DNA of 64,000 nucleotides from an uncultured Bacilli bacterium (GTDB lineage Bacteria > Bacillota_I > Bacilli_A > RF39 > UBA660). A model generated the notes under the pieces. That model was not told the DNA's origin. It searched no databases and worked only from the letters and a program-made list of their open reading frames with translations. This document shows, piece by piece, positions 16,917 to 25,998 of this stretch (the first letter of the stretch is position 1; every line of letters begins with the position of its first letter). The translations under genes were made by a program, and so were the position numbers. The stretch spans positions 248,001-312,000 of the forward strand of contig CALVKA010000001.1 of the NCBI GenBank assembly GCA_944332475.1, given 5' to 3'.

Positions 16917-17475
16917 TATATGTTTCTTTAATTTTTTCTACTTGTTTTTCCTTTAGTAATGGTGATGTAGTAGAAAGTTTTACTTGATAGGTGATATTTT
17001 CTAAATATGTTTTTGATAAGATGTTTTCCTCTTTTACTTCTTGCTTTATTTCTTTTTCTTTGTTGTATGGAAATGTTATATTACATATTATGGCAGGGAT
17101 TAGTTCTACGATAGTTACTTGATTGATTGCTTCTTTTACTGATTTTGCATAGGCTCTTACTAAACCACCGGCACCTAGTTTAATTCCACCAAAATAACGT
17201 ATGGTAATGGCTAATACGTTGGTTATATCTTCTTTTTCTAAAATATTTAACATGGGCATTCCTGCTGTTCCTCCTGGTTCGCCATCATCAGATGATTTTT
17301 TTATATTTTCTAATTTATAAGCGTAGCAATAGTGATTTGCCTTAGGATAGTCTAGTTTTGCTTTTCTTAAGGCTTCTTCTATTTCTTCTTTTGTTTTGAT
17401 TTTTATTAATTTTGTAATAAATTTTGAATTTTTAATTATTATTTCATGTTCTATATTTTCTTTTATTGTGTTCAT
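16894..17475 (-). CDS. YigZ/IMPACT-family protein
   Basis: UPF0029/YigZ-family protein of 193 residues, homologous to the eukaryotic IMPACT translational regulator; the bacterial role is not firmly known. The family signature is clear: SSDDGEPGGTAGMPML followed by AITIRYFGGIKLGAGGLVRAY. The C-terminal ferredoxin-like DUF1949 part follows. An ATG with GGTGG upstream starts it. It runs against the neighbours and converges on the terminator above. Confidence 0.92.
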   Translation of the reverse strand: MNTIKENIEHEIIIKNSKFITKLIKIKTKEEIEEALRKAKLDYPKANHYCYAYKLENIKKSSDDGEPGGTAGMPMLNILEKEDITNVLAITIRYFGGIKLGAGGLVRAYAKSVKEAINQVTIVELIPAIICNITFPYNKEKEIKQEVKEENILSKTYLENITYQVKLSTTSPLLKEKQVEKIKETYIEKARYQ

Positions 17476-17538
17476 ATTACCACCATGTTTATTATAACAA
17501 AAATCTCTCTTTTTTCCATTTTTATTTTACAAATAGTA

Positions 17539-17547
17539 TGATATAAT
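17539..17547 (+). promoter_or_regulatory. Extended -10 promoter of the AI-2E family gene
   Basis: TGA-TATAAT with a poor -35, 37 nt before the start codon. Confidence 0.55.
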
Positions 17548-17583
17548 CAAATTAGAGTATGGTAGTATTAGGGAGATGAATTT

Positions 17584-18759
17584 ATGTTATTTCGAAAAAG
17601 AAAAGATAATGATGTAGATATTAATAGTTTAAATGATATTTTATTTACAGGGAAAAAAATTGTTCGCATTTTTTATGTTATGACTATTATAGCTTTGATT
17701 CTACTTGGTACTTACTTGGTGAAAGAATGGCATGCTCTAAAATTTATTGGTGAGTTTTTAGTGGTTATTTCTCCAATTTTTATTGGACTTATTATTGCGT
17801 GGTTATTAGATCCCTTGGTTAAGTTTTTACAGGGTAAGAAGATGCCTAGAATTTTAGCTTGTATTTTAGTTTATTTATTATTTATTGCTTTGTTGTTTTT
17901 GACTGTTGCTTTGGTTATTCCAGCGATGGGGGCTCAAGTAAGAGATTTTATAGGAAATATTCCATCGTTAGTGGAGGAAGCAAAAGAATTTTTTAATGGA
18001 GTTATTGGTGATTTGAATCATACGTTTGATTATGATTTTACAGTTCTTAAAGATCGGTTATATCATACAGTTGAAACGTTTGGTGTTAATATGACAACTC
18101 GTATTCCTGATATGGCGATTGGAATTGTATCTTCTGTTGTCAGTGGTGGCGTTTCTTTCTTCTTAGGACTTATGATTGGTTTTTATATGTTGTTTGATTT
18201 TGATAAATTAAATCATGCTTTTATTTCTTTCCTTCCAAAAAGATGGAGACAAGGAGCTACCGAGTTAATCGTTCGTTTGAATGAATCTTTACGTAGTTAT
18301 GTGCAAGGTGTTTTGCTTGTTATGACATTAGTATTTATTACGCAAGCGATTGGTCTTACGTTAAGTGGCATTCAAGCTCCATTGGTATTTGCGTTATTTT
18401 GTGCACTTACAGACATTATTCCTTATTTTGGACCTTATATTGGAGCAATTCCAATCTTAATTGTTGGTTTTATGATGGATCCAATTGTAGGTATTTGTTG
18501 TGTTGTTTCTATTATTGTTGTACAACTTTTGGAGAACAATTTCTATCAACCACTTATTATGGGACACACTATGAAATTACATCCTGTAACAATTATGTTA
18601 GGGCTATTGATTTTCCAGCATTTCTTTGGTATTATAGGTATGATTGTTGCAACACCAGTGATTGCTGCATTAAAAATTATTCTTACCTTTATCAATGAAA
18701 AAATGGATGTGGTAGGAAAGGTTACTGGGTATGAAGATATAAAAGAAAATAAAGCGTAG
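17584..18759 (+). CDS. AI-2E family (PerM/UPF0118) membrane protein
   Basis: Polytopic membrane protein of 391 residues of the AI-2E/PerM family, whose members include AI-2 exporters and Na+/H+ antiporters, so the substrate here is open. It has hydrophobic blocks at about 20-110, a soluble central segment, then helices from about 180 on. The conserved C-terminal half contains DIIPYFGPYIGAIP and a late ATPVIAALK. A GGGAG precedes the ATG. The T-box leader of the next operon begins just after its stop, with no clear terminator between. Confidence 0.88.
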   Translation: MLFRKRKDNDVDINSLNDILFTGKKIVRIFYVMTIIALILLGTYLVKEWHALKFIGEFLVVISPIFIGLIIAWLLDPLVKFLQGKKMPRILACILVYLLFIALLFLTVALVIPAMGAQVRDFIGNIPSLVEEAKEFFNGVIGDLNHTFDYDFTVLKDRLYHTVETFGVNMTTRIPDMAIGIVSSVVSGGVSFFLGLMIGFYMLFDFDKLNHAFISFLPKRWRQGATELIVRLNESLRSYVQGVLLVMTLVFITQAIGLTLSGIQAPLVFALFCALTDIIPYFGPYIGAIPILIVGFMMDPIVGICCVVSIIVVQLLENNFYQPLIMGHTMKLHPVTIMLGLLIFQHFFGIIGMIVATPVIAALKIILTFINEKMDVVGKVTGYEDIKENKA

Positions 18760-18761
18760 AG

Positions 18762-18932
18762 TAAAGATAAGTATTAAAGAAATAGAATATTTAGAGAGAT
18801 CATGGCTGGTGAAAATGATTTATTCTATCTTTAAGAAGCTCCTTTATGAGCTTTATCGGCCATGCCGTTATTAGAATTAAGACCAAGCTAGGATGGTACC
18901 GTGCTTATGCACTCCTAGCTAGGTCTTTTATT
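18762..18932 (+). promoter_or_regulatory. T-box riboswitch, probably alanine-specific
   Basis: tRNA-sensing leader ahead of two kinase genes and alaS. The conserved T-box reads AGGATGGTACCGTG at 18890-18903. The terminator form is a long hairpin from AAGACC (18879) to GGTCTT followed by T. A basal stem pairs GATAA (about 18766) with TTATC (about 18853), and AGAGAG and GGTG stem-I motifs lie between. A GCT codon in GAAGCTCC at 18838-18840 is the likely specifier (Ala), which fits alaS downstream. A small hairpin CGGC-CAT-GCCG at 18857-18867 is in the stem III position. Confidence 0.88.
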
Positions 18933-18949
18933 TGTATTAAGGAGGAACT

Positions 18950-19504
18950 ATGAAGATTTATGTATTAGCAGGTAAGGCGGGTAGCGGTAAAGATTTGATG
19001 GGTAGATATATGAAAACACAGTATGACTTTGCTGGTCATAATGCATGTATTTTACATATTACTACACCGTTATATGAATATGCGAGAAATTATTTTAGTT
19101 GGAATGGTGACATGTCTCAGAAACCTCGTGAGTTTTTGCAGGAAATGGGAATTGAAATTATTCAGAAGAAACTTGATAAGAAATATTTCCTATTAGATCG
19201 CTTATGTGAAGATATTGAGATTTTAAAGAATTTTTTTGATGTTTTTATTATTGCTGATGGACGATTGTTGTTTGAATTTGAGGAGTTAAAGCGTCGTTTT
19301 GATGATGTTGTTATTGTTCATGTGATTCGTGAAAATTATGATAATCATCTTAGTGATGCAGAAAAGAATCATGTTACTGAAGTTGAGATGGAAGAATATA
19401 AAGATTACGATTATATTGTTCGTAATACTTCTAAAGAACGTCTTTTTTCTGAAGCGGATAAAATTATGGGGTTAGAAGCTGCTAAGGAAGGAGAAATTAT
19501 ATGA
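18950..19504 (+). CDS. P-loop (deoxy)nucleotide monophosphate kinase-like protein
   Basis: Cytoplasmic P-loop kinase of 184 residues. Walker A is GKAGSGKD at residues 8-15. An ADGR motif near residue 102 and an Arg-containing lid fit the dNMP kinase/dephospho-CoA kinase-like group. The substrate is unknown. Strong AAGGAGG before the ATG. It overlaps the next gene by 4 nt and sits first in the alanine T-box operon, an unusual place for a nucleotide kinase. Confidence 0.8.
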   Translation: MKIYVLAGKAGSGKDLMGRYMKTQYDFAGHNACILHITTPLYEYARNYFSWNGDMSQKPREFLQEMGIEIIQKKLDKKYFLLDRLCEDIEILKNFFDVFIIADGRLLFEFEELKRRFDDVVIVHVIRENYDNHLSDAEKNHVTEVEMEEYKDYDYIVRNTSKERLFSEADKIMGLEAAKEGEII

Positions 19505-20067
19505 ATCAGTTGATTGCGGTTGTTGGTATGAGTGGTAGTGGTAAAAGTATTGCTACCAATTATTTAGAGGATAAAGGTTGGACAAAATTGTACTTTGGTG
19601 GGATTACTTATAAGTTGATGGAGGAAGCTGGCATCGATCGAACTCCTGATGGAAAGAGCGAAAAAGAGTTTCGTGAAAAATTAAGAAAAGAACATGGCCC
19701 TGAATGTTATGCTAAGTTTTTAGAACCAGATATTAAAGAGGCGCTAACAAAAGGAAATGTTGTATTAGATGGTCTTTATTCCTGGTATGAATATCAGTAT
19801 TTAATCAAACGTTTTCCAAACTTAAAATTGGTTTGTATTGTCGTTGATAAAGAATTACGGTATGAGAGGGTTGGTAATCGAGAAGAAAGACCGTTTTCGA
19901 GAGATGATATTCGTTACCGTGATATTACAGAGATTGAGAATTTAGCGAAGGGCGGACCTATTGCTTTTGCTGATTATTTTTTATTTAATAATGGTAGTTT
20001 AGAAGATTATCATAAGAGATTGTTAGAGATACTAGAAGATATTAAAATACATGAAGGAGAGAAGTAA
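19501..20067 (+). CDS. P-loop kinase, dephospho-CoA kinase-like
   Basis: P-loop kinase of 188 residues with Walker A GMSGSGKS at residues 9-16, a VLDGLYSWYEY segment and an Arg-rich lid (RVGNREERPFSRDD). It resembles the AAA-type kinases annotated as dephospho-CoA kinase-like, but it lacks the full CoaE signature, so I do not call coaE. It is distinct from the preceding kinase although both are in the same superfamily. It is coupled to that gene and is followed by alaS after 1 nt. Confidence 0.8.
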   Translation: MNQLIAVVGMSGSGKSIATNYLEDKGWTKLYFGGITYKLMEEAGIDRTPDGKSEKEFREKLRKEHGPECYAKFLEPDIKEALTKGNVVLDGLYSWYEYQYLIKRFPNLKLVCIVVDKELRYERVGNREERPFSRDDIRYRDITEIENLAKGGPIAFADYFLFNNGSLEDYHKRLLEILEDIKIHEGEK

Positions 20068-20068
20068 T

Positions 20069-22762
20069 ATGAAATATATGAGTCATAATGATATTCGAAA
20101 AATGTGGTTTCAGTTTTTCGAAAGCAAGGAGCATAAAAAAGTAGAAAGTGCTTCTTTAATTCCTGTAAACGATGATAGTTTATTATGGATTAATGCTGGT
20201 GTTACACCATTAAAAAAATATTTTGATGGACGTGAAGTACCAGAGTGTAGAAGAATTGTTAATATTCAAAAGTGTATTCGTACCAATGATATTGAGAATG
20301 TTGGTCTTACGAAACGTCATCAGACTTTTTTTGAAATGATGGGTAATTTTTCTGTTGGTGATTATTTTAAAGAGGAAGCCATTGAGTATGCTTTTGAATT
20401 GTTAACAGGAGAAGAATGGTTTGCTATTCCTAAAGAGTTACTTTATGTTACTGTTTATCCAGAGGATCATGAGGCATATCAAAAATGGGTTGAAGTTGGT
20501 ATGATAGAAGATCATATTATTCCGTTAGAAGAAAACTTCTGGGAGATTGGTGAAGGTCCATGTGGGCCTGATTCTGAGATTTTCTTTGACCGTGGCGAAA
20601 AATATGATCCTAATCATGATGCTTTAGAAAAGTTTAAGAAAGATGAAGACCAAGAACGTTTTGTTGAAATTTGGAATAATGTATTTAGTCAATTTAACGC
20701 TAAAAAAGGTGTTCCAAGAGAAGAGTATAAAGAATTACCTAGTAAGAATATTGATACGGGTGCTGGTCTTGAAAGATGGTGTTGTATTTTCCAAGATGTC
20801 GATAGTAATTTTGAGACAGATTTGTTCCAACCTATTATTAAACATATTGAAGAGTTAGTTGGTTTTAGTTATACGGGTCAAAAAGAATTTAAGATTATTG
20901 CGGATCATATTCGTGCTATTACTTTTGCTTTAGCAGATGGGGCTTTTTTTGATAATACGGGACGTGGTTATGTTTTGAGACGACTTCTACGTCGTAGTGT
21001 TCGTTTTGGTAAGAATTTAGGATTAGAAGGACCTTTCCTATATAAGATTGTTTCTGAAGTTGTTGAGACGATGAAGGATGCCTATCCTTATTTAACGGAT
21101 GCCTGGGTAAAGGTTGAGACCTTGGTATTGGAAGAAGAAAAGCTTTTCTTAAGGACTTTGGAAGCTGGAGAAAGACGTTTAAAAGAGTTGGTAGATGAAT
21201 CTATGGATGGTACGATCAGTGGAGAAGATGCCTTTAAATTATATGATACGTATGGTTTTCCATTTGAACTTACGGAAGAATATCTTGCGGAACTTGGATA
21301 TAAGGTTTCTAAAGAAGAGTTTGATAAATATATGAATATACAAAAAGAACTTGCCAAAAAGAATGCGAAAAACAAGTCTGCAATGGCTAGTCAAAAGAAA
21401 GTATTGCTTGATTTTAAAGAAGAAAGTCAATTTGTCTATGGAATCTATCGTTTGAAGACGAATGTCTTAGCTATTTTTTCTAGGGATAGTATTGTAAAAT
21501 CTAGTGATCATGACTGTTATATTGCATTAAAGAGAACTTGTTGCTATGCAGAAAGTGGTGGTCAAGTTAGTGATACGGGTATGATAATTGGTAAGAATTT
21601 TAAGGCTCGTTTGCTGGACGCTTTTAAGGCTCCTAATGGACAACATATTCATAAAGTAAAACTACTGGATGGAGTTATTTCTGCCAATGATGAATGTGAG
21701 ATTATCTTGGATAAAGATCGTCGTAAGAGAATAGAGTGTAATCACTCAAGCGTTCATATGTTACAATATGCGTTGCAACAGTGTGTTTCTGGTCAGATTC
21801 ATCAAGCAGGTAGTTATGTTGATGGGGATAAGCTTCGTTTTGATTTTACTTATTCTGGTAAGATGACGGATGATAAGATTATTGAAGTTGAAAATTTTGT
21901 TAATGATATGATTGATAAACATCTTATTATATCTACAGAGATTATGCCAATTGATAAGGCAAAACAGATTGGTGCTATGGCACTATTTAATGAAAAATAC
22001 GGAGATGTTGTTCGTGTTGTTAAAATTGGTAAGTCTGTTGAATTATGTGGTGGTACTCATGCTGCTAATACGAGAGATATTGGTAAGTTTGCAATTTATT
22101 CTTATGAGTCTAAAGGAAGTAATTTATATCGAATTGAAGCAGCAACTGGTCCTAAGATAGAAGATACTTTATTTGAGATTATCAAACCTTATAATGATGA
22201 AATGATTAAGCTATTGATGAAGGCAAAAGAGATTTTGGATGAGGCTAAAGATGTGGGTATTACATTAGAATTTGATGTTGATATTGATCATTCAAAACCA
22301 GTATCTTATAAGGATATTATCTTTAATCGTAATGAGTTACAATATATTCAACTAGAGGTTCGTGAATTAGAAAAGAAATATCGTGATTTAAGAGAAAAAC
22401 AGGTATTATCTAATTTAGATGTTTATCGCGAACATATTAAAGATTATAATGGTACATTTGGTCTTTTGATGACGGTTGAGAATAAAGACGTTAATCTATT
22501 AAAGGCTGTTGCGGATGCGATGATTGATGAGATGGGGACTGGATTTGTATTCTTTGCTAATGTTAAAGATGATGGTAGTATCAATTTCTTATCTCGTAGT
22601 AGTTGTCATGTTAATAGTGGTTTGATTGTAAAAGATGCTGCTGTTTCTTCCCTTGGTAATGGAGGAGGTAGTCCAACATTTGCTCAGGGTGGAGGAAAGA
22701 CGAAAGATGCCTTACCAAAGATTTATATGCATATTGAGAAAGTGTTAAGGGATGAAAAATAG
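20069..22762 (+). CDS. alaS: Alanine--tRNA ligase
   Basis: Class II aminoacyl-tRNA synthetase charging tRNA-Ala, 897 residues, full length. The N-terminal catalytic domain begins MSHNDIRKMWFQFFESKEHK and has the motif 2 region QKCIRTNDIENVG. The editing domain has its zinc ligands HSSVH and ELCGGTHAAN (about residue 660). The C-Ala domain ends GGGGSPTFAQGG. The ATG at 20069 is chosen because AAGGAG (20054-20059) is 9 nt upstream; an ATG at 20051 precedes that site. Regulated by the T-box at 18762. Overlaps holA by 11 nt. Confidence 0.97.
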   Translation: MKYMSHNDIRKMWFQFFESKEHKKVESASLIPVNDDSLLWINAGVTPLKKYFDGREVPECRRIVNIQKCIRTNDIENVGLTKRHQTFFEMMGNFSVGDYFKEEAIEYAFELLTGEEWFAIPKELLYVTVYPEDHEAYQKWVEVGMIEDHIIPLEENFWEIGEGPCGPDSEIFFDRGEKYDPNHDALEKFKKDEDQERFVEIWNNVFSQFNAKKGVPREEYKELPSKNIDTGAGLERWCCIFQDVDSNFETDLFQPIIKHIEELVGFSYTGQKEFKIIADHIRAITFALADGAFFDNTGRGYVLRRLLRRSVRFGKNLGLEGPFLYKIVSEVVETMKDAYPYLTDAWVKVETLVLEEEKLFLRTLEAGERRLKELVDESMDGTISGEDAFKLYDTYGFPFELTEEYLAELGYKVSKEEFDKYMNIQKELAKKNAKNKSAMASQKKVLLDFKEESQFVYGIYRLKTNVLAIFSRDSIVKSSDHDCYIALKRTCCYAESGGQVSDTGMIIGKNFKARLLDAFKAPNGQHIHKVKLLDGVISANDECEIILDKDRRKRIECNHSSVHMLQYALQQCVSGQIHQAGSYVDGDKLRFDFTYSGKMTDDKIIEVENFVNDMIDKHLIISTEIMPIDKAKQIGAMALFNEKYGDVVRVVKIGKSVELCGGTHAANTRDIGKFAIYSYESKGSNLYRIEAATGPKIEDTLFEIIKPYNDEMIKLLMKAKEILDEAKDVGITLEFDVDIDHSKPVSYKDIIFNRNELQYIQLEVRELEKKYRDLREKQVLSNLDVYREHIKDYNGTFGLLMTVENKDVNLLKAVADAMIDEMGTGFVFFANVKDDGSINFLSRSSCHVNSGLIVKDAAVSSLGNGGGSPTFAQGGGKTKDALPKIYMHIEKVLRDEK

Positions 22763-23690
22763 TTATTTATTAGAAAGTGATGACGAGTTTTTAATTTCTT
22801 CTAAGATAGGGGAGTTGATTCAAAAAAGGAACTTTTCTTCTGCTGTTGTTCATTCTTATGATTTAGAAGAAGTTTCTCTTTCTTCTGCTTTAGAAGATTT
22901 AGATACCTATGGCCTTTTTTCTGAACAAAAAGTAGTAATCATTTCACATATTGATATGTTATCTAGTGATAGTAATGATCGTGATGTGTTGCATTTTATT
23001 CAATATTTAAAGAATCCCTTAGATAGTGTTTTACTTTTTGTTACTGCTAAGAAGCTAAATAATACAAAAAAGATAACTAAAGAATTAAAGAAGGAATCTG
23101 AAGTTGTTTCTTTAAATTATAATGCTATAGATTTTGTGAAGAAAGAATTAGATGGATATCGTTTAGAAAATGGTGTTGTTCGTAAGTTGGTAACGGATTG
23201 TTTAGAAGATATTGGAAGAATTCATCAGGAGTGTTTAAAGTTAAAGTTGTATCGGTCTGATACCAAAGCTATTTCTATTTCTGATGTAGAAGAGCTGGTT
23301 GTTAAAAAATTAGGAGATTCTAAGGATTTAACATTTGATTTTGTAAGAGTTCTTGCTTCTAAGGATAAAAAAGCGGCTTTAAAAAAATTTCAACAGTTGC
23401 AACAATATTCGATTGAAGCATTGCCTTTGATTGGATTACTTGCTAGTCAGTTTTTAATTATATATCAGGTTAAAATACTGGAAAAAAGAACGGGACTTAA
23501 TCAGGAAATTGCAGATATCTTAGGAGAGAAGCCTTATCGTATTCAGAAGACTAGGGAGTTAACAAAATATTATAGTGAACAAGAGCTAAGAGATATTTTG
23601 AGAAGTCTTTCTGATATGGATTTTAAGATTAAGACTACAGATGTAGATGGGAACTTTTTAATAGAATTATTTATATTAGAAAATACATAA
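22752..23690 (+). CDS. holA: DNA polymerase III subunit delta
   Basis: Clamp-loader delta subunit, 312 residues. The N-terminus opens with the family's YLLESDDEFLI. A degenerate AAA domain follows and then a helical C-terminal collar (FDFVRVLASKDKKAALK, LIGLLASQFLIIYQVK). Low overall conservation is normal for this protein. It begins within the 3' end of alaS and ends at a terminator, so it belongs to the alanine T-box transcript. Confidence 0.9.
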   Translation: MKNSYLLESDDEFLISSKIGELIQKRNFSSAVVHSYDLEEVSLSSALEDLDTYGLFSEQKVVIISHIDMLSSDSNDRDVLHFIQYLKNPLDSVLLFVTAKKLNNTKKITKELKKESEVVSLNYNAIDFVKKELDGYRLENGVVRKLVTDCLEDIGRIHQECLKLKLYRSDTKAISISDVEELVVKKLGDSKDLTFDFVRVLASKDKKAALKKFQQLQQYSIEALPLIGLLASQFLIIYQVKILEKRTGLNQEIADILGEKPYRIQKTRELTKYYSEQELRDILRSLSDMDFKIKTTDVDGNFLIELFILENT

Positions 23691-23691
23691 A

Positions 23692-23718
23692 AACCAAGGA
23701 TTAATTTCCTTGGCTTTT
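23692..23718. terminator. Bidirectional terminator between holA and rarA
   Basis: AACCAAGGA-TTAAT-TTCCTTGG followed by T on the + side. It overlaps the 3' end of the rarA gene on the - strand. Confidence 0.8.
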
Positions 23719-24921
23719 TATTTTTCCTAATCTTTCATATATTTCTTTTATGTTTTTTTCGTATCCAATATCTTTTGGATGATAATATTTTTTATTTTTT
23801 AATTTATCTGGTAGGTATTGTTGGATTACATAGGCTCCTTTATAATCATGAGGATATTTATAATCTGGGGAATTTGTTTTTATGTGTGATGGAATAGTTC
23901 CTACGTTTCCTGCTTCGATATCGGCAATGGCTGCATCAAAAGCGGTATGAGCCGTATTACTTTTTGGAGATAGGGCCATTTCTGTTACGATTGTACCAAG
24001 GGGGATTCTTGCTTCTGGTAGGCCAATTCTTTCAGCGGCGTTAATAGCGGCATCTAGTCTTGGACCGATAGCGGGATTTGCTAGTCCAATATCTTCATAG
24101 GCTATGACTGATAATCGTCTATAGATGGAGTCTAGGTCTCCTTCTACTGTTAGTCTTGCTAGATAGTGTAGAGCAGCATCCACATCACTTCCACGAATAG
24201 ATTTTTGTAATCCACTTAATACGTCATAGTGTCCCTCACCATTTTTATCAGAAAAGAATACTGGTTTGTTGTTTATCTTTCTTATCTTTTCTTCGGTTAT
24301 TTTTTTATTATCCGTAGAGTAGAAGGCTACTTCCAACAAATTATAAGCGTATCTTAGGTCGTTTCCAGAGAGTTTTGCGATAAGTTCAATACTTTTATCA
24401 TCTATTTCTATTCCTTTTAAATCTGGGTGTTTTATGGCTTTTTGTAAGCCTTCTATAATGTCGTTTGTTTCTAGTTCTTTTAATTCAAATAATTGACATC
24501 TACTACGAATGGCCGGATTAATAGCATGATAAGGATTTGATGTTGTCATACCGATTAGTGTTATTAGACCACTTTCTAATTGAGGTAATAAGATATCTTG
24601 CTTATCTTTATTTAAACGATGAATTTCATCCATAATTAGAATCATTCCATCATACATTTTAGCTTCTTCAATTACGACATCTAGGTCTTTTTTTGTATTT
24701 ACTGTTGCATTTAAAAAACGATATCTTTCTCCTAAATCATTTACTATGGCATTGGCGATCGAGGTTTTTCCAATACCAGGTTTTCCGTATAGAATCATAG
24801 AAAATAATTTCTTATTTTTTACTAGATTTGTTAATATTTTTCCTTCTCCTACGAGATGGCTTTGTCCAATTACTTCTGATAGAGTAGTAGGAGCTAGTTT
24901 TAAGGCTAAAGGTTTATTCAT
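23701..24921 (-). CDS. rarA: Replication-associated recombination protein A
   Basis: AAA+ ATPase of the RarA/MgsA (WRNIP1) family, 406 residues, acting at stalled replication forks. Walker A is GKPGIGKTS (about 46-54), Walker B MILIMDEIH, sensor 1 GMTTSNPYH and the arginine region AIRSRCQLFEL. The C-terminal tetramerisation part has RRLSVIAYEDIGLANP. The N-terminus MNKPLALKLAPTTLSEVIGQ is typical. GGTGAT precedes the ATG. Confidence 0.95.
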   Translation of the reverse strand: MNKPLALKLAPTTLSEVIGQSHLVGEGKILTNLVKNKKLFSMILYGKPGIGKTSIANAIVNDLGERYRFLNATVNTKKDLDVVIEEAKMYDGMILIMDEIHRLNKDKQDILLPQLESGLITLIGMTTSNPYHAINPAIRSRCQLFELKELETNDIIEGLQKAIKHPDLKGIEIDDKSIELIAKLSGNDLRYAYNLLEVAFYSTDNKKITEEKIRKINNKPVFFSDKNGEGHYDVLSGLQKSIRGSDVDAALHYLARLTVEGDLDSIYRRLSVIAYEDIGLANPAIGPRLDAAINAAERIGLPEARIPLGTIVTEMALSPKSNTAHTAFDAAIADIEAGNVGTIPSHIKTNSPDYKYPHDYKGAYVIQQYLPDKLKNKKYYHPKDIGYEKNIKEIYERLGKIKSQGN

Positions 24922-24948
24922 ACTATCACCATCTTTATTGTATCATAT

Positions 24949-25887
24949 TTAATGTTTGGTTCTTAATACTTTTTGATATTGGGCATGAAAGTCTTCTTGG
25001 TCTTGTTCTGAGGTTGCGATGATATCTACTAGTTGCTCAAAATATTGGTCGCGTGGGGGTTGGGCATATAGCTCCTCTTCCTGCATATTTGATGTTTTGG
25101 ACAAGACTTTGCTTACTTGTCTATTTAGTTTATATCGTTTAAAACCACCACTATTAATTGCTTGTAATAGTTTTACTGTGAAGTTAATATTATTTTGGAT
25201 TGTTTTTTCAGATAGAGTTCCATTTGGATAACGGAATTCTACTTGATTAGGGTTCTTTTTTCCTTTTATATTTACTGCATCTAAATTGGTGAATACAAAA
25301 GGAAGATATCTTGAGCGTTCGTTTCTAGCTAATGTTTCAAAAAAGAGTTGGGATTTTTGTTCGGTTAGTAGTCTTGGTCTTATTAATTTTGCATAATCAT
25401 CCATAGTTGTGCGTTCTAGATAACTATCCCCCATATAAAATGAGTATATTTCTGGTTCGTAGATTGCTAGCACCTGAGTAAGTGTTTCATATAGTGCTTT
25501 TTGATTTCTTGCTTTTGATACGTCTACGGTGATATGATTACTGCAGCAAGGAGATGCAGTAGCGTTAAGTTGTTGTAGCATATGACAGATTTGTTGAAGT
25601 TCTAACCAGTCACATGGTGTATCGTGTAAGATCTTACTAGATAATTCTCCACCAACGAACCTTTTGATTCCTGGTTTTCCGAACAGTTCTTTCGATACGG
25701 AAGTATCTTCGTCTAAGTACCATACATCATATGGCAGGCGTCTATTATAATGGTGGTACATATATTTTATTGGTAAGTGAGCTTTTTCACTTTGAGTTTT
25801 TACAGCAGATAATGTGGCATCAGCAAATTCTATTTCCACACCAAAGGTTTGGTCTTTATCAATTCCTAAATTTGTTCTATATTCCAT
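24949..25887 (-). CDS. Putative amidoligase (PF12224-like)
   Basis: Glutamine-synthetase-fold carboxylate-amine ligase of the amidoligase family, 312 residues. Family motifs in order: FGVEIEF (about 15-21), LDEDTSV, GGELSS, CCSNHITVDVS in the position of the usual Cys-x-His-Val-His metal site, and a late VEFRYPNGTL. Known relatives sit in phage or peptide-modification gene sets, but here the gene is alone between rarA and xerD. What it ligates is unknown. AAGGAGG before the ATG. Confidence 0.82.
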   Translation of the reverse strand: MEYRTNLGIDKDQTFGVEIEFADATLSAVKTQSEKAHLPIKYMYHHYNRRLPYDVWYLDEDTSVSKELFGKPGIKRFVGGELSSKILHDTPCDWLELQQICHMLQQLNATASPCCSNHITVDVSKARNQKALYETLTQVLAIYEPEIYSFYMGDSYLERTTMDDYAKLIRPRLLTEQKSQLFFETLARNERSRYLPFVFTNLDAVNIKGKKNPNQVEFRYPNGTLSEKTIQNNINFTVKLLQAINSGGFKRYKLNRQVSKVLSKTSNMQEEELYAQPPRDQYFEQLVDIIATSEQDQEDFHAQYQKVLRTKH

Positions 25888-25952
25888 ATGTTGCCTCCTT
25901 TGTCGGTTTCTTCATTATACTACTTTTTTTCTTTTTTTTCAACATGACTCGT

Positions 25953-25981
25953 TTGCGTTTTTTCTTTCTTTGACTTATACT
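25953..25981 (+). promoter_or_regulatory. Promoter of xerD
   Basis: TTGCGT (25953-25958), 17 bp, TATACT (25976-25981), only 18 nt before the start codon. Confidence 0.6.
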
Positions 25982-25998
25982 AAATATTAGGTGATAGT

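Noticed and set aside
18399-18698. Open frame of 99 codons within the AI-2E family gene
   Set aside because: Overlaps a conserved part of the membrane protein in another frame; composition (many Tyr, Cys) is a by-product of AT-rich helix codons.
20051-20068. Upstream ATG for alaS
   Set aside because: The region contains the AAGGAG that serves the ATG at 20069, and it is the 3' end of the previous gene.
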